Shown here in pieces: positions 37,542 to 48,304 of a stretch of DNA of 64,000 bases; positions within the stretch are counted from its first letter, which is position 1; each line of letters opens with the position of its first letter. The notes under the pieces are model-generated. The model saw only the letters and a list, made by a program, of their open reading frames with translations, did not search any database and was not told the origin of the DNA. Source of the DNA: Planctellipticum variicoloris (GTDB lineage: Bacteria > Planctomycetota > Planctomycetia > Planctomycetales > Planctomycetaceae); assembly GCF_030622045.1 (NCBI RefSeq), contig NZ_CP130886.1:806001-870000 (forward strand), in the 5' to 3' direction. Position numbers and translations under genes: made by a program.

Positions 37542-40500
37542 ATGGGAATTGCCCTTCGCAGCCAGAAACTAGCGAGGAAGGCGTCCAGGATGCCCTCAGC
37601 GGAAACGGGAATTCCGGCGGACGACTCTTCCGCGGAGTGTCCGACGGAGGACGTCCTTCGGCGATTTCTGGCAGGCCAAATTGCCCCAGAAGAGGAAATG
37701 GCCTGCAGCCTGCATCTCGACCATTGCCGGCACTGCCAGCGCCGCGCTGAGGAGGCCACTCACCGCGATGCCTGGTCTGGCAAACTGGAATGGCTCCCCT
37801 CCACCGCCGACTTGCCGATCCTTGGGTCGACCCCGGGAAGTGAACCAAGTCTGTTTTTGACGCCGCCGCCACCGGTGCTTGTGACTTCGGATACAAATAT
37901 CGGTCTCGGCCCGAGTTCTGCCGGCAGGCCGGTCGACGGATCGGGATCGACAGGTCTAATTCCGCGATGGCGGGAACTTGAGCAACGGTTTGAAATTCGT
38001 GAGACCGTCGGCATCGGCGGCTGCGGGACGGTCTTTCGCGCCTGGGATCGGAGCCTCCACCGGTTGGTCGCGCTGAAAGTCCCGCATTGGCCGCTGTTTG
38101 TGCAGGAAGGAATCCGCCAACGCTTCGCCGTGGAGGCCCGGGCGGCGGCCCGTTTGAGCCACCCCAATATCGTCCCGATTTTCGAGGCGCAGATCGATGC
38201 CGAGGTCTGTTTCCTGGCGTCGGAATTTGTCGAAGGGCAGTCGCTTGCGGCGTGGCTTGCTGAGCGGCGCACCTCTCAGCATTCAATCGCTTGTCGACTT
38301 GCGGCGGCGTTAGTGCGCGAGCTCGCTTTCGGGGTGGAAGTCGCACACTCGCAGGGAATTCTCCATCGCGATCTGAAACCTGCGAATGTGCTGCTCGACT
38401 CTTCACGAAGTCAGGACGAACTGCCGTTTGTGCCGCGGATCACAGATTTCGGACTGGCCCGCCTGTCGGAAGAGGCCGGTCCGACAACCGTCGAAGGGAG
38501 CGTCATCGGCTCGCTGCCTTATATGTCGCCAGAACAGGCCGCCGGAGGGGGCAGGCGTCTCGGCTTCGGATGCGACATTTATCCGCTCGGAGTCATTTTG
38601 TATGAGGCCCTGACGGGGCGTCTCCCCATTCTCGGAACCAGCCCGGCGGATCTGTTGCAGAGAATCGGCAGCGAGTTCCCCATGGAACCGCGCCGTCTGA
38701 GGCCTGAGATCCCCGCCGACCTGCAGGCGATCTGTCTGAAGTGTCTGGAGAAGCGCCCACAGGATCGCTATCTCACGGCCCGCGAACTTGCCGCAGATCT
38801 GTCGAGATTCCTTGCCGGCGAAACCGTCGTCGCCCGCTGCCCTTCCATGCCGGAACAACTGATCCGGTGGATCCGTCGCCATCCGACGGCGACGACCGTG
38901 GTCGCCGCGAATTTCGTGGCTTTGACTGCAGTCGCAATCGTTCTGGCCGTGGCCAATCGCCAGCTCAACACGTTGAATCAGAATCTGGAAGCTGCAGTAC
39001 AACTGCAGCGGGAAGCGGTTCGCCGGGCTGACGAGCTGCGCGCGGTTTCCGACACACAAAAGATCGAGGCACTTGAAAAGCTCTATATCGCTCAGGTGCG
39101 CCGCGCCTCCAACGCCTGGCGAGACCGTGATCTTCCGGAGCTGACGCTGATCGTCGGCCAACTGGACCAGCCTGAGTTTCAGTCCTTTCGCAGCCTGGAG
39201 TGGGCCTGGCTCAGGTCCCGTCAGGACAGTCCGTATCGAGAAATCACCCGTCTGCCGTCCGCCGTCTATTCGGTCTGCCTGGCAGGCTCGGGAAACCGTC
39301 TGGCCGTGACCGGAAAGGACGCGGTTGTGCGCCTGGTCGATTTCCATTCGGGCGCAATTGTGAACGAATGGTTCACGGAGCAGCGCGAGTGCAATGACCT
39401 CGTGTTTTCCGACCACGATCGCATTCTCTGGACTACCGGCGACGACGGCTCGCTTTGCCAGTGGGACGTTGCGACTGGCCGTCGGCTGATTCGTCTGGAG
39501 GGCCATGCTCCCGAACAGGCGCACAATATCATCGCGATTCCCGAGGAGAATCTGCTGATCTCGTCTGGAACCGACGGTAAACTCCGGTGCTGGGATCTGC
39601 GAACTGGCTCCGCGGGTCGGGTGATCGATGCGCACCGCCGGGCGCTCAACGGGATGTGCCTGTTCCCGGACCGCCGCCGAATCTTCTCGCTGGGGCTGGA
39701 CGACCAGGCCGCGATCTGGGAACTGCCGTCAGGGCGGCTGGAGTCGGACTGGGATCTGAGCAGCGAAAATCTGAAAGGCTTTACGATTTCCGGAGACGGC
39801 CGACGACTGGTTGCGACGATGAGCGACCGTCGCGTCGGTTTGTATGAGATCGGCAGCCGGAAGAAGCTTGCCGAAGTCCAACTGCTCGACGTGATCGACT
39901 GCCTGATCGGAGGTCCGGACGCTCGGACATTCTACGCTGCCGACCGACAGGGAGTCATTCATTCTGTCCCGGATGATCCCGAAATGTTCCGCCAGATTGC
40001 CGACAACCCTGCGGTCAGTCGAACTGCCGACGGAGTCGCCAGCCTCGTCCGAGCGCACTCGGATCGGATCTTTGACCTCCAATTGACCGCCGACGGGACC
40101 GAACTGATTTCGGCCGGCGCGGATGGACACGTCAGGTCGACGCCGGTTACGGCGCTCACGGCTGCACGCGGCACGTTCCGAGCTTCCGCCGAAGTCGACG
40201 GAGTCCACAGTCTGCCGGTTGGAACTCGGACGATCTTTTATTCCGAATCGGGATTGGGGGAACTCGACGAACGGATGCGTCCCGCGAGGCCTGGCGCAGC
40301 ATTGCAGCAGCCAATCCCGGACGCCAGCTTCTTCGATGAACTGGCCGTGACTCCAAGAGGTCGCCCGGTGACCGTTGAGGTTAAGCAGGGACGCGGAGCG
40401 AACTGGCTGGTGATCCGCGATTCGGAAACTTTGCAGCCATCGCAGGTCTGGCCATTTTCCTCTCATGATGCCTCCGTGGACGGCATTCATGTCGATCCCC

Positions 40501-41084
40501 GGGAAACGCTGGCTGTTCTCCGGCGACACTCGTGGAATCGGCTGCAGTTCGTCGAACTGGCGACCGGAAACGAGCAGGCGGAGATGGCCTTCGACGAGAA
40601 CCTGAGCGATTCGGCGATGTCATCTCAATCGGGTTTGCTGGCGGTCAGCGTCGGCCATCAGGTGGTGGTTCTCGATCCTGCGACTCGGCTGACCCGCTGG
40701 TCGGACGGCTCGCCTTCGCAGTCCATCAAAGACCTGCGGTTTTCACGCGATGGGCGGTATCTGGCGGCGGCCTGTTCCGACCGGGCCATCTGGATCTGGG
40801 ACGTCGAATCTGGAAAGTTGCTGACTCGGCTGACAGGTCATCGGCGCGAAGTGAACGCAGTTGAGTTCTCGCCGGATGGGAAAACCGTGATCAGCGGAGA
40901 CAGCAGCGGGTTAATCAAATTCTGGCGGCTGGAAACCGGAGACCAGTTATGTGATCTGGAGCTGAATCTTCCCGGCGACACTTGCACCGGCCTGGAGTTT
41001 CACGCGATTTCAGAGTCGTTGCTGATTCGGGACGGCGAAGGAACCCTGACCGCGCTCCCGCTGAGACTTCCTGTCCGCCGCTGA
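37542..41084 (+). CDS. Anti-sigma-like Ser/Thr protein kinase with WD40 repeats
   Basis: 1180 residues. Order of parts: residues 35-70 with an H-x3-C-x2-C zinc anti-sigma motif (H58, C62, C65); a Hanks-type kinase domain at about 148-420 with VGIGGCGTVF, K179, HRDLKPAN (catalytic D277) and DFG D302; a transmembrane helix at about 447-470; a coiled-coil linker; and WD40 repeats to the C-terminus (for example KDLRFSRDGRYLAAACSDRA). All kinase residues are intact. It begins 15 bp after the ECF sigma stop codon. ATG 37542 or ATG 37590 could be the start. The natural reading is a membrane kinase that binds and controls the sigma factor, with the WD40 propeller as sensor outside. Confidence 0.9.
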   Translation: MGIALRSQKLARKASRMPSAETGIPADDSSAECPTEDVLRRFLAGQIAPEEEMACSLHLDHCRHCQRRAEEATHRDAWSGKLEWLPSTADLPILGSTPGSEPSLFLTPPPPVLVTSDTNIGLGPSSAGRPVDGSGSTGLIPRWRELEQRFEIRETVGIGGCGTVFRAWDRSLHRLVALKVPHWPLFVQEGIRQRFAVEARAAARLSHPNIVPIFEAQIDAEVCFLASEFVEGQSLAAWLAERRTSQHSIACRLAAALVRELAFGVEVAHSQGILHRDLKPANVLLDSSRSQDELPFVPRITDFGLARLSEEAGPTTVEGSVIGSLPYMSPEQAAGGGRRLGFGCDIYPLGVILYEALTGRLPILGTSPADLLQRIGSEFPMEPRRLRPEIPADLQAICLKCLEKRPQDRYLTARELAADLSRFLAGETVVARCPSMPEQLIRWIRRHPTATTVVAANFVALTAVAIVLAVANRQLNTLNQNLEAAVQLQREAVRRADELRAVSDTQKIEALEKLYIAQVRRASNAWRDRDLPELTLIVGQLDQPEFQSFRSLEWAWLRSRQDSPYREITRLPSAVYSVCLAGSGNRLAVTGKDAVVRLVDFHSGAIVNEWFTEQRECNDLVFSDHDRILWTTGDDGSLCQWDVATGRRLIRLEGHAPEQAHNIIAIPEENLLISSGTDGKLRCWDLRTGSAGRVIDAHRRALNGMCLFPDRRRIFSLGLDDQAAIWELPSGRLESDWDLSSENLKGFTISGDGRRLVATMSDRRVGLYEIGSRKKLAEVQLLDVIDCLIGGPDARTFYAADRQGVIHSVPDDPEMFRQIADNPAVSRTADGVASLVRAHSDRIFDLQLTADGTELISAGADGHVRSTPVTALTAARGTFRASAEVDGVHSLPVGTRTIFYSESGLGELDERMRPARPGAALQQPIPDASFFDELAVTPRGRPVTVEVKQGRGANWLVIRDSETLQPSQVWPFSSHDASVDGIHVDPRETLAVLRRHSWNRLQFVELATGNEQAEMAFDENLSDSAMSSQSGLLAVSVGHQVVVLDPATRLTRWSDGSPSQSIKDLRFSRDGRYLAAACSDRAIWIWDVESGKLLTRLTGHRREVNAVEFSPDGKTVISGDSSGLIKFWRLETGDQLCDLELNLPGDTCTGLEFHAISESLLIRDGEGTLTALPLRLPVRR

Positions 41085-41782
41085 TCGCCGGTCCCGGCAT
41101 TGCGACGAGCAAAACTGCAAAGTTGCTGCAAAACGCGCTAACCCGCATGATTCATCAATCAACTCGTCGTTCCGACATCGGCTCGGCCTGAGAGCAAGCG
41201 GCGGTCGAACGGCGATCTGCGCCGGGCGGCGCGCAGAACGCCCCCCTCCCCGGGAACGTCGAATGATGATGGCGGGTCCGTGGCCGCGCGACGGGAGAAG
41301 GCGTCAGGTGGTGCGCGGCCAGGCCAGCACCGCCTGCGAAATCCGGCGGTACGCGTCCGCAGACGGCCAGCTTACGCTCAACCGGACCGCCACCCGGCGG
41401 GCGCTGACCGTGATCTCCGCCGCCTTGATCAGTCGCTGACGCCATGGCGTGGCGAACCCCTCGCCCAGCGGATCCGCGCGACGACGATTGAACCAGCCTC
41501 GCCGGTGAGCTGCGTCCGAGAGACCTCGATTCGATCAGTTTTCGGGGGAGGAAATCGAGGGCAAACGGCAGCAAACCCTGTCAACTCACCTCCGGCCTCC
41601 TTGTGGCGTTGAAGTGCTGATCTGACAATACCTTCTACGCCGTGGGAGGCCGATGTCTTGGAACGATAGCCCCTGTTTCACAAAACTGGGCTCCCCACGG
41701 AACTGGGGGTGTGCTAGGTTTCCCGCCCGACCGCCCGGGACGGCGGTCTGGTCAAGCTCGCGACCGGCGAAGGAACGCCCGA
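41085..41782. other. 698-bp stretch with no confident gene
   Basis: Both strands carry short open frames of under 140 codons with Arg/Pro/Gly-rich products typical of chance frames in GC-rich DNA. No RNA gene, repeat or terminator could be supported. The downstream 150 bp should contain the promoter of the DUF6263 gene. Confidence 0.5.
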
Positions 41783-42676
41783 ATGCTGCGGATTCTCGGA
41801 CACTCGACTCTGGCCGTCTTCGCCCTCCTGCTGTGCGCGGCTCCTGCCAACGCCGACGACGGCTATCTGCTCCGCTACAAGTTCCGTCCGGGAATGTTCA
41901 TTCATCTGAAGATCACGGACAAGATGCAGATCGAGGCGAAGTACAACGCCAACGTCGAGAAGCACGCGAATAAAGCGGTCACCTGGAAGCACTATCGCGT
42001 CATCACTGCCGACGAACGGGGTCAGGCGGTCCTGGAGACGCTCAACGAGCGAGTCAGCATGGAACTGAAGTTCGGCGAGCACCCTGCCGTCAACTTCGAT
42101 ACCGCCAATCCCGGGGACAGTCCGGATCCCAAGTTTCAGGCCGTCCTGGCCAGCACCGGCAAGCCGCTGGCGCGGACAGAAGTCACGTCACGCGGTGAAC
42201 TGGTCAAACTGACACCTCTGGTGACGGACATTCCCGGCGCTGCGGAAGCGAGTAACTTCCTGGTCGTCTTTCCGGAAGAGCCGGTGCCGATTGGCGGAAA
42301 GTGGAAGGAATCGTTCGACACGCCGGTGACCGTCGGCAAGACGCTGCAGCAGAATTTCTCGCTGATGCGGGAATACACGCTGGTTTCGGTCGACGGGAAT
42401 CTGGCTCACATCAAAATGCGCGTCGGCCCGAAGGGCGTCCTGAACGATCCGCAGATGGAAATGCAGCTCATGCAGCGACTGATCACGTCGGACATCGTGT
42501 TCGACATGTCGCGCGGGCTGATCGTTTCGCAGCACAATACGGTCGATCGCAACGTCGTCAATCCGCTGGGCCCCGGGTCGCAAGTCAGCGCCATTGGCGA
42601 TTATCGGCTGGAATTGACCGATAGTCCCGCGGCCGTGCAGCAGGCGGCGGCGGGTGCGAAGACGGAGTCGAAGTAG
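41783..42676 (+). CDS. DUF6263-like secreted protein
   Basis: 297 residues with a signal peptide (LAVFALLLCAAPANA, cleavage near residue 24). The mature part begins YLLRYKFRPGMFIHLKITDKM and includes VFPEEPVPIGGKWKES, in line with DUF6263, a secreted family without known function. ATG 41783 follows GAAGGAACG. It converges on rsmB with a 12-bp gap. Confidence 0.7.
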   Translation: MLRILGHSTLAVFALLLCAAPANADDGYLLRYKFRPGMFIHLKITDKMQIEAKYNANVEKHANKAVTWKHYRVITADERGQAVLETLNERVSMELKFGEHPAVNFDTANPGDSPDPKFQAVLASTGKPLARTEVTSRGELVKLTPLVTDIPGAAEASNFLVVFPEEPVPIGGKWKESFDTPVTVGKTLQQNFSLMREYTLVSVDGNLAHIKMRVGPKGVLNDPQMEMQLMQRLITSDIVFDMSRGLIVSQHNTVDRNVVNPLGPGSQVSAIGDYRLELTDSPAAVQQAAAGAKTESK

Positions 42677-42688
42677 GATCGGGATCGT

Positions 42689-44080
42689 TCAGACCCGCTC
42701 GATGAGCGCCTGGTAGGCGCCGTCCGCGGGCTGCCCCGGCCAGAGGGTTACTTCCTCGATCAGCCGAAACCTTGGGTTGTGGTCGATGGTCGAGTGGACG
42801 ACCGCGGTGTTTTCCTCGGGATCGATGCTGCACGTCGAGTACAGGACTCGCCCGCCGACATTGGTCCGGGCGAGGGCGTCGGCGAGCAGCCGGCGCTGGA
42901 TCATGGTCAGGTCCGCGATCCCTTCGGGCGTAATCCGCCAGCGGGCTTCCGGCCGCTTTCCCAGTACCCCGGTGTTGCCGCAGGGAACGTCGACGAGGAC
43001 CCGGTGAAACGGTCCCCGTGGCAGGTCGTGGCCGCCCGCGGACACCAGCATTGAACGGATGATCGACAACCCCAGCCGACGGGAGTTTTCGTCGATCCGG
43101 TTGAGCCGGCGAGCCTGCAGGTCGGAGGCGATCAGAGTTCCGTGATTCTGCATTAACTCTGCCAGGTGGCAACTCTTGGCGCCCGGTGCAGCGCAGACGT
43201 CCCAGACATCCTGCCCCGGCTCGGGGGCCAGCCGGGTCGCGGCGGCCATCGCCGCCAGATCCTGCACGGTGAACCAGCCCTCGGCAAAGCCGGGCCATTC
43301 TTCGACGCGAGGGCCGCTGTCGACCAGAATCGACGACGGGTGCGGACCGGGGCGGACCTGCATCCCGGCAGCCTGCCACGCGGCCAGGAGCTCATCGCGC
43401 GTGGTGCGCAGTCCGTTCACTCGGGCCGTCAATGTGGGAGGCTGATTGAACCATTGCGTCCAGCCGAGTACCTGCCGCCAGTCGGCGAATTTCAGCCAGC
43501 GCGCAATCAGCCACTCGGGGAAACTGGCGGCGGCGGCCAGGTATGCTGCCGGTTCTGTCGCCGGATCGGCGAAGACGGGCTCATTTAGCCGGAGAAAGCC
43601 CGCGCCCACGGGCAGCGCATCCGGCCCCGGTTCGGTCACAGGCTCGTTGGTGACAAGTCGCGTTGCGCCACGGAGGACGCCGTTGACGAAGCCCGTCCAG
43701 CGGACGCGGCCGGCCCGGCGGGCCAGCTCGACCGTTTCGTGGACCGCGGCGTGGTGCGCCATGCCGGGCATGAGGGCGATCTGGTAGACGCCGAGCTGCA
43801 GCAGCAGCCACAGCTCCTCCTCCATCGCCTCGCGCGGCCGCTTGACCAGTTTTCGCAGCAGCGCATCGAGCGTATCCTCCCGGCGAACGACGCCGAAGAC
43901 CAGCTCCCGCGTCAATCCGCGGTCCTGAGCCGTCAATCCCGCGGCGTCCAGCCGCTCGTCGAGGAGCTCGCTGGGCCACTGGCCCGATTCGCGACTGTCC
44001 CGCAGGACCTGGTAAGCCAGTTCGCGTGCGCTGCCGGCGGCGAGCCCGAACCGGCGCGGAGCGGAGAACTCTTCAGGCAT
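42689..44080 (-). CDS. rsmB: 16S rRNA (cytosine-C5) methyltransferase RsmB
   Basis: 463 residues. The N-terminal 140 residues are a NusB-like RNA-binding domain (LLQLGVYQIALM). The catalytic domain has the SAM motif CAAPGAKS (296-303), PC at 366-367 and the nucleophile motif TCS at 416-418, as in m5C methyltransferases acting on 16S position 967. ATG 44080. It follows aroA in the same direction after 98 bp. Confidence 0.93.
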   Translation of the reverse strand: MPEEFSAPRRFGLAAGSARELAYQVLRDSRESGQWPSELLDERLDAAGLTAQDRGLTRELVFGVVRREDTLDALLRKLVKRPREAMEEELWLLLQLGVYQIALMPGMAHHAAVHETVELARRAGRVRWTGFVNGVLRGATRLVTNEPVTEPGPDALPVGAGFLRLNEPVFADPATEPAAYLAAAASFPEWLIARWLKFADWRQVLGWTQWFNQPPTLTARVNGLRTTRDELLAAWQAAGMQVRPGPHPSSILVDSGPRVEEWPGFAEGWFTVQDLAAMAAATRLAPEPGQDVWDVCAAPGAKSCHLAELMQNHGTLIASDLQARRLNRIDENSRRLGLSIIRSMLVSAGGHDLPRGPFHRVLVDVPCGNTGVLGKRPEARWRITPEGIADLTMIQRRLLADALARTNVGGRVLYSTCSIDPEENTAVVHSTIDHNPRFRLIEEVTLWPGQPADGAYQALIERV

Positions 44081-44178
44081 TTCGTGGCGTCCTCAGGTCG
44101 CAGACCATTCGCTGCAGTCTGCTGCTGCCACGCGGCGAGTCGTGCTGGTGTTGGTGGAAGAGTCGCGCAGGGTGCGTT

Positions 44179-45465
44179 TCACCGAAACGGGTCGCACAGC
44201 CGGTTCAGGTCCCGGAAGTAGTCGGGGTAAGTCTTTGCGGTGCAGCCTGGATCGAGAATCCGGATGCCTGGCGCCCGCAGGCCGATCAGCGAAAAGCTCA
44301 TCGCCATCCGGTGATCGTCGTAAGTGTGGACCTCGCCGGGGGAGACGGGACCGGGATAAATCGTCATGCCGTCGGCGTGCTCGTCGGCCCGGATGCCCAG
44401 CCGCTGCAGTTCAGTGACGACCGCAGTAATCCGGTCGGTTTCCTTATGGCGCACGTGGGCAATGTTCCGGATCGTGGTCGGACCATCGGCAAACGGGGCG
44501 ACCGCGGCCAGAGTCTGGGCCGTGTCGCTGATGGCATTCATATCGATGTCGATGCCCCGCAGCGGCCGCCCCTGGACGGTAATCCGGTCGACGCCCCATT
44601 CCACGTCGCAGCCCATCTGTTCGAGAGCGTCGACAAAATGGACGTCTCCCTGCAGAGCGTCGCGCGAGAGCCCGAGAACGGTGATCCGTCCGCCGGTGAT
44701 CGCCGCCAGTCCAAAAAAATAACTCGCCGCCGAGGCGTCCGGTTCGATGTCGTAGTGTCCGCCGCGATAGGTCTGAGGGCGAATCCGGTACGATCCGGGC
44801 TGGACGTCGACTGTCACGCCGAACTGCCGCATGACCCCCAGAGTCATCTCGATATAGGGTTCCGACACCATCGGCCCGGTCAGACGAAGCTCCAACGGGC
44901 TGCGGGCGCAGGGGGCGGCCATGAGGGCGGCACTGAGAAACTGGCTCGACTTCTCCGCGGAAACGGTCGCGACGCCCCCTTCCAGCCCCTGCGAGGTCAC
45001 CACGACCGGCGGCGAATTCGTGCCCAGTTCCGATCGAACTTTGACGCCGAGCTGTGCCAGCGTTTCCAGCAGGTCGTCGATCGGCCGCTGTCGCATCCGA
45101 TCGTTGCCGTCGAGACGGTAGATTCCGTGGCCGAGGGCGCACATTGCCGTCAGAAAGCGGATGCTGGTCCCGCTGTTCTCCAGCCACAGATTTGCTTCGC
45201 CGGCCGGGATTTTTCCGCGACAGCCCACGATTTCGACGGTACATGCTCCAGAGTCGGCGAGCACGTGCAACCCGAGCCGCTTCAAGCTGTCGAGCATGAC
45301 CTGCGTATCGCGACTGTCGAGAACGCCGGTCAGGTGCGACGGACCGTCCGCCAGGGCCGCGACGACCAGCGCGCGGTTGGTCAGGCTTTTCGATCCCGGC
45401 GGTCGGATTTCGCCAGTCACCGGGTGGAGGATCGGCAGAATCTCGATAGATTTCTCTGCGTTCAC
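44179..45465 (-). CDS. aroA: 3-phosphoshikimate 1-carboxyvinyltransferase (EPSP synthase)
   Basis: 428 residues, the normal size. It joins PEP to shikimate 3-phosphate in the shikimate pathway. Family marks are [37 protein letters not shown] and [12 protein letters not shown] 45465 was chosen because it gives the standard N-terminus and starts 46 bp after the CoA-binding protein gene; the in-frame ATG at 45567 would overlap that gene by 56 bp. Confidence 0.95.
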   Translation of the reverse strand: MNAEKSIEILPILHPVTGEIRPPGSKSLTNRALVVAALADGPSHLTGVLDSRDTQVMLDSLKRLGLHVLADSGACTVEIVGCRGKIPAGEANLWLENSGTSIRFLTAMCALGHGIYRLDGNDRMRQRPIDDLLETLAQLGVKVRSELGTNSPPVVVTSQGLEGGVATVSAEKSSQFLSAALMAAPCARSPLELRLTGPMVSEPYIEMTLGVMRQFGVTVDVQPGSYRIRPQTYRGGHYDIEPDASAASYFFGLAAITGGRITVLGLSRDALQGDVHFVDALEQMGCDVEWGVDRITVQGRPLRGIDIDMNAISDTAQTLAAVAPFADGPTTIRNIAHVRHKETDRITAVVTELQRLGIRADEHADGMTIYPGPVSPGEVHTYDDHRMAMSFSLIGLRAPGIRILDPGCTAKTYPDYFRDLNRLCDPFR

Positions 45466-45511
45466 GCTCGACACTCGCAATCGATGAAGCACTTTTGCAC
45501 GGCGACTACCA

Positions 45512-45907
45512 CTAGCGATCTCCAAATTCCGACGGACTTGCCCCCAGGTCGACGATGCTGCAGGCATTGATGACCGGCAGTCCCAGTTCTTCCGCCCGCT
45601 GCAGCAACGCCTCGCTCTCGCTGCCGGGGTTGAGCCAGATTTCCGACGGCTGTTTGGCGGCGAACTGTTCCAGCAGCGTGATCCCGATCTCCGGCGGAAC
45701 GTAGACCGTGATCCGATCGAGACGCTCGACGGGAACGTCGTTCACGCTGGGCCAGACCTGCTGCCCCTCGATGGTCGCGGCGCTCGGGTTGATCGGAAAG
45801 ACTCGATAACCCTGCCGCAGGTGAGCCCTGACCGACTTGTTGCCGTATTTGGCGCGATTCTGGCTCGCTCCGACCACGGCGACGGTCGGCTGTGGCGTTT
45901 CAGTCAC
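45512..45907 (-). CDS. CoA-binding domain protein (YccU-like)
   Basis: 131 residues, one Rossmann-type CoA-binding domain: [22 protein letters not shown] at the start (in part), [12 protein letters not shown], and [10 protein letters not shown]. The family resembles the N-terminal part of succinyl-CoA synthetase alpha and has no settled role. Start is GTG 45907 behind AGGAGCAGAGAA. It is followed by aroA. Confidence 0.85.
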   Translation of the reverse strand: MTETPQPTVAVVGASQNRAKYGNKSVRAHLRQGYRVFPINPSAATIEGQQVWPSVNDVPVERLDRITVYVPPEIGITLLEQFAAKQPSEIWLNPGSESEALLQRAEELGLPVINACSIVDLGASPSEFGDR

Positions 45908-46128
45908 TTCTCTGCTCCTGCCTCCAGGCCGATCGATCGATTGACGGCTCCGGCTCTACCGCGTTGGTGCGAAATTCTGTCGGTTCCGCCCGAAAAAGGG
46001 TCCAACGCGAGATTCTACGGCGGGGGAGAGATCCGGAGAAGTCTGCCAAAGGATTCGGCGACCGTCGGTTGATTCGCTGCTCGACAAGCCAACCAATGAT
46101 TACCAGGACTGAGCCGGCGGGAAATGCA

Positions 46129-46162
46129 CCAAGCCCGACCGGCAGGTGCCGATCGGGCTTGG
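46129..46162 (-). terminator. Hairpin after the lipoprotein gene
   Basis: Stem CCAAGCCCGA/TCGGGCTTGG (10 bp), continued after one mismatch by CGGC/GCCG around loop AGGT. It lies 27 bp downstream of the minus-strand lipoprotein gene; the tail is not strongly T-rich. Confidence 0.6.
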
Positions 46163-46189
46163 CGTGAATTCTCGGATCGAGCCGACTCG

Positions 46190-46783
<594 letters not shown>

Positions 46784-47236
46784 CTTGCCTCTCCGGAATC
46801 AGCGGGAAAAACCCCCGCCTGCATCACACCGTCTGCTTGGAAGGGATGGTCGAGTCCGGCCCGTGGAGAAACATCACTCGCGGGGACTATCGACCGACAA
46901 TCTCTTTATCGTTCGGCGACTGCGGGAAACTTGCGGGATTCTGACGCTTTTAACGATTCTTCCAGATTCGCCGCCCGGCTCAGGGGATTCTCCAAGTCGA
47001 GCCGCGGGCGGCAGTTCCGCCGCACGCCTCGAAATCGCCCTCAAGCCGCCTGGAATGAAAACGCCCCGGAGCGATGACTCCGGGGCGTTGCGCCATTCAG
47101 CTTGCAACCGGCCGTACCGGCGGCGCCCTCGGGCCTCCGCCAACCACGGCCAGCCCACTTCGGATCGGGTCCTGTGCGAGCAGACCGGGACAGGCCCATC
47201 CTTCTCAGACGGACCTGCCAGACGGTGGAGTACGGA
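46784..47236. other. 453-bp gap without a gene
   Basis: It holds the promoter side of the lipoprotein gene and the terminator of the BON gene (47060-47089). Nothing else was supported. Confidence 0.6.
47060..47089 (-). terminator. Intrinsic terminator after the BON-domain gene
   Basis: Perfect 12-bp stem AACGCCCCGGAG/CTCCGGGGCGTT with a 6-nt loop. Read on the minus strand it is followed by TTCATT, extending a T-rich end. It lies about 150 bp after the stop codon. Confidence 0.78.
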
Positions 47237-48304
47237 CTACCAGTTCTTGGGGCTCATAAACCACCACCACTTGTCGGTCCGCTGATTGAACTGCAGATTC
47301 CACTGACCGTCGTCCCAGCGGAGGGTGGCGTCGCGCCAGCCCATCGGGACCTGCGGGTACGGGTAGAACGGTCCCATGTACGGGAACGCGCTCGCGCTGT
47401 ACTGCGACGGATAGTTGACTGCCGCGTAGTTGGGATACTGGGCGTAGGCCGGCCAGGCATGCTCCGGCAGACTCGGCTGGTTGTACATCGTCTGGGAGGC
47501 GCCGGCGCCCGGATGACCGTAGCCGGGAGGAGCCGGCACGCCCGGTCCCATCGGCATCGGCGCTCCGCCCGGTCCCTGATAGCCGGTCGGCATGGCCGGG
47601 TAACCGTAAGGACCGGCCGGCGGCTGTCCGGGCATGCCCGGCTGCATTCCGGGACGCATGCCCGGGACGCGAAGCCGGTTGGAAACTTGTTCCACCCCCG
47701 GAACCTGGCTGACCAGTTGCTGGGCCTGCGCGGCCTGAGCCGGCGAATCGACTTCGCCCGCCAGCGTGCAGACGCCGTTCGAGAAGCGGACTTCGATGTC
47801 GTAGCCTTCCAGTCCGGCCGCACCCAGAGCCCCGCCGATCTGCTCGGCGACAGCCTGGTTGTCCATGCCGTAATTGACCTTCTGGATCTGGCCGCGACGA
47901 TCGCCGGCACGCTCGGTTCCGCCAGCCTGGACGACTCCGCCAAGCCGTTCCGCAGAACGCGTCGCAGCCGCAGCGGTCGAAGTTCCGACCGTCAATTGAT
48001 TGCTGACGTTGCTGACGCCCGGAACGCGCTTGATCGTGCGTTCTGCGGTCGATCGCATGCCGGCATCGCTGACCTGGCCCTTGATCAGGACCACGCCGTT
48101 CTGAAATTCGAGTTCGATACCTTTGCCTTTGACGCCGGCGGCTTTCAGGGCCTTGGCGATCTCCTCGGCCTTCGCCTGGTTCGGGCTGGCGGCGCCCGAC
48201 TGGCCGGCGGACCGTGGGCTCGCAGCCTCGCCCGCGGCGAAGGTCAGACCGGGCATCGCCGCCAGCAGGCCCAGCGTCAATGCCCACTTTCCGTACTTGC
48301 GCAT
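47237..48304 (-). CDS. Secreted protein with two BON domains and a Pro/Gly/Tyr-rich tail
   Basis: 355 residues with a signal peptide (GLLAAMPGLTFA). Two BON modules of about 60 residues (near 43-102 and 147-207) each show GxxxxxxVxLxGxVxxxxxxxxAxxxxxxVPGVxxVxNxL. The region from 210 to 300 is a Pro/Gly/Met/Tyr-rich low-complexity stretch, and the end (RDATLRWDDGQWNLQF) is a short conserved-looking tail. BON domains bind membranes or phospholipid. ATG 48304 follows AAGGAG by eight bases; a GTG three codons earlier is less well placed. Confidence 0.82.
   Translation of the reverse strand: MRKYGKWALTLGLLAAMPGLTFAAGEAASPRSAGQSGAASPNQAKAEEIAKALKAAGVKGKGIELEFQNGVVLIKGQVSDAGMRSTAERTIKRVPGVSNVSNQLTVGTSTAAAATRSAERLGGVVQAGGTERAGDRRGQIQKVNYGMDNQAVAEQIGGALGAAGLEGYDIEVRFSNGVCTLAGEVDSPAQAAQAQQLVSQVPGVEQVSNRLRVPGMRPGMQPGMPGQPPAGPYGYPAMPTGYQGPGGAPMPMGPGVPAPPGYGHPGAGASQTMYNQPSLPEHAWPAYAQYPNYAAVNYPSQYSASAFPYMGPFYPYPQVPMGWRDATLRWDDGQWNLQFNQRTDKWWWFMSPKNW

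Noticed and set aside
41155-41574. Minus-strand frame of 139 codons in the gap after the kinase gene
   Set aside because: Arg/Ala/Gly/Pro-rich with no motif, no ribosome-binding site and no support from neighbours.
45463-45490. Short seven-base periodic words (TTGCGA GTGTCGA GCGTGAA) near the aroA start as a fifth heptamer element
   Set aside because: Only two or three units, no opposite arm and no AGCCAGA core, so it cannot be told from chance.
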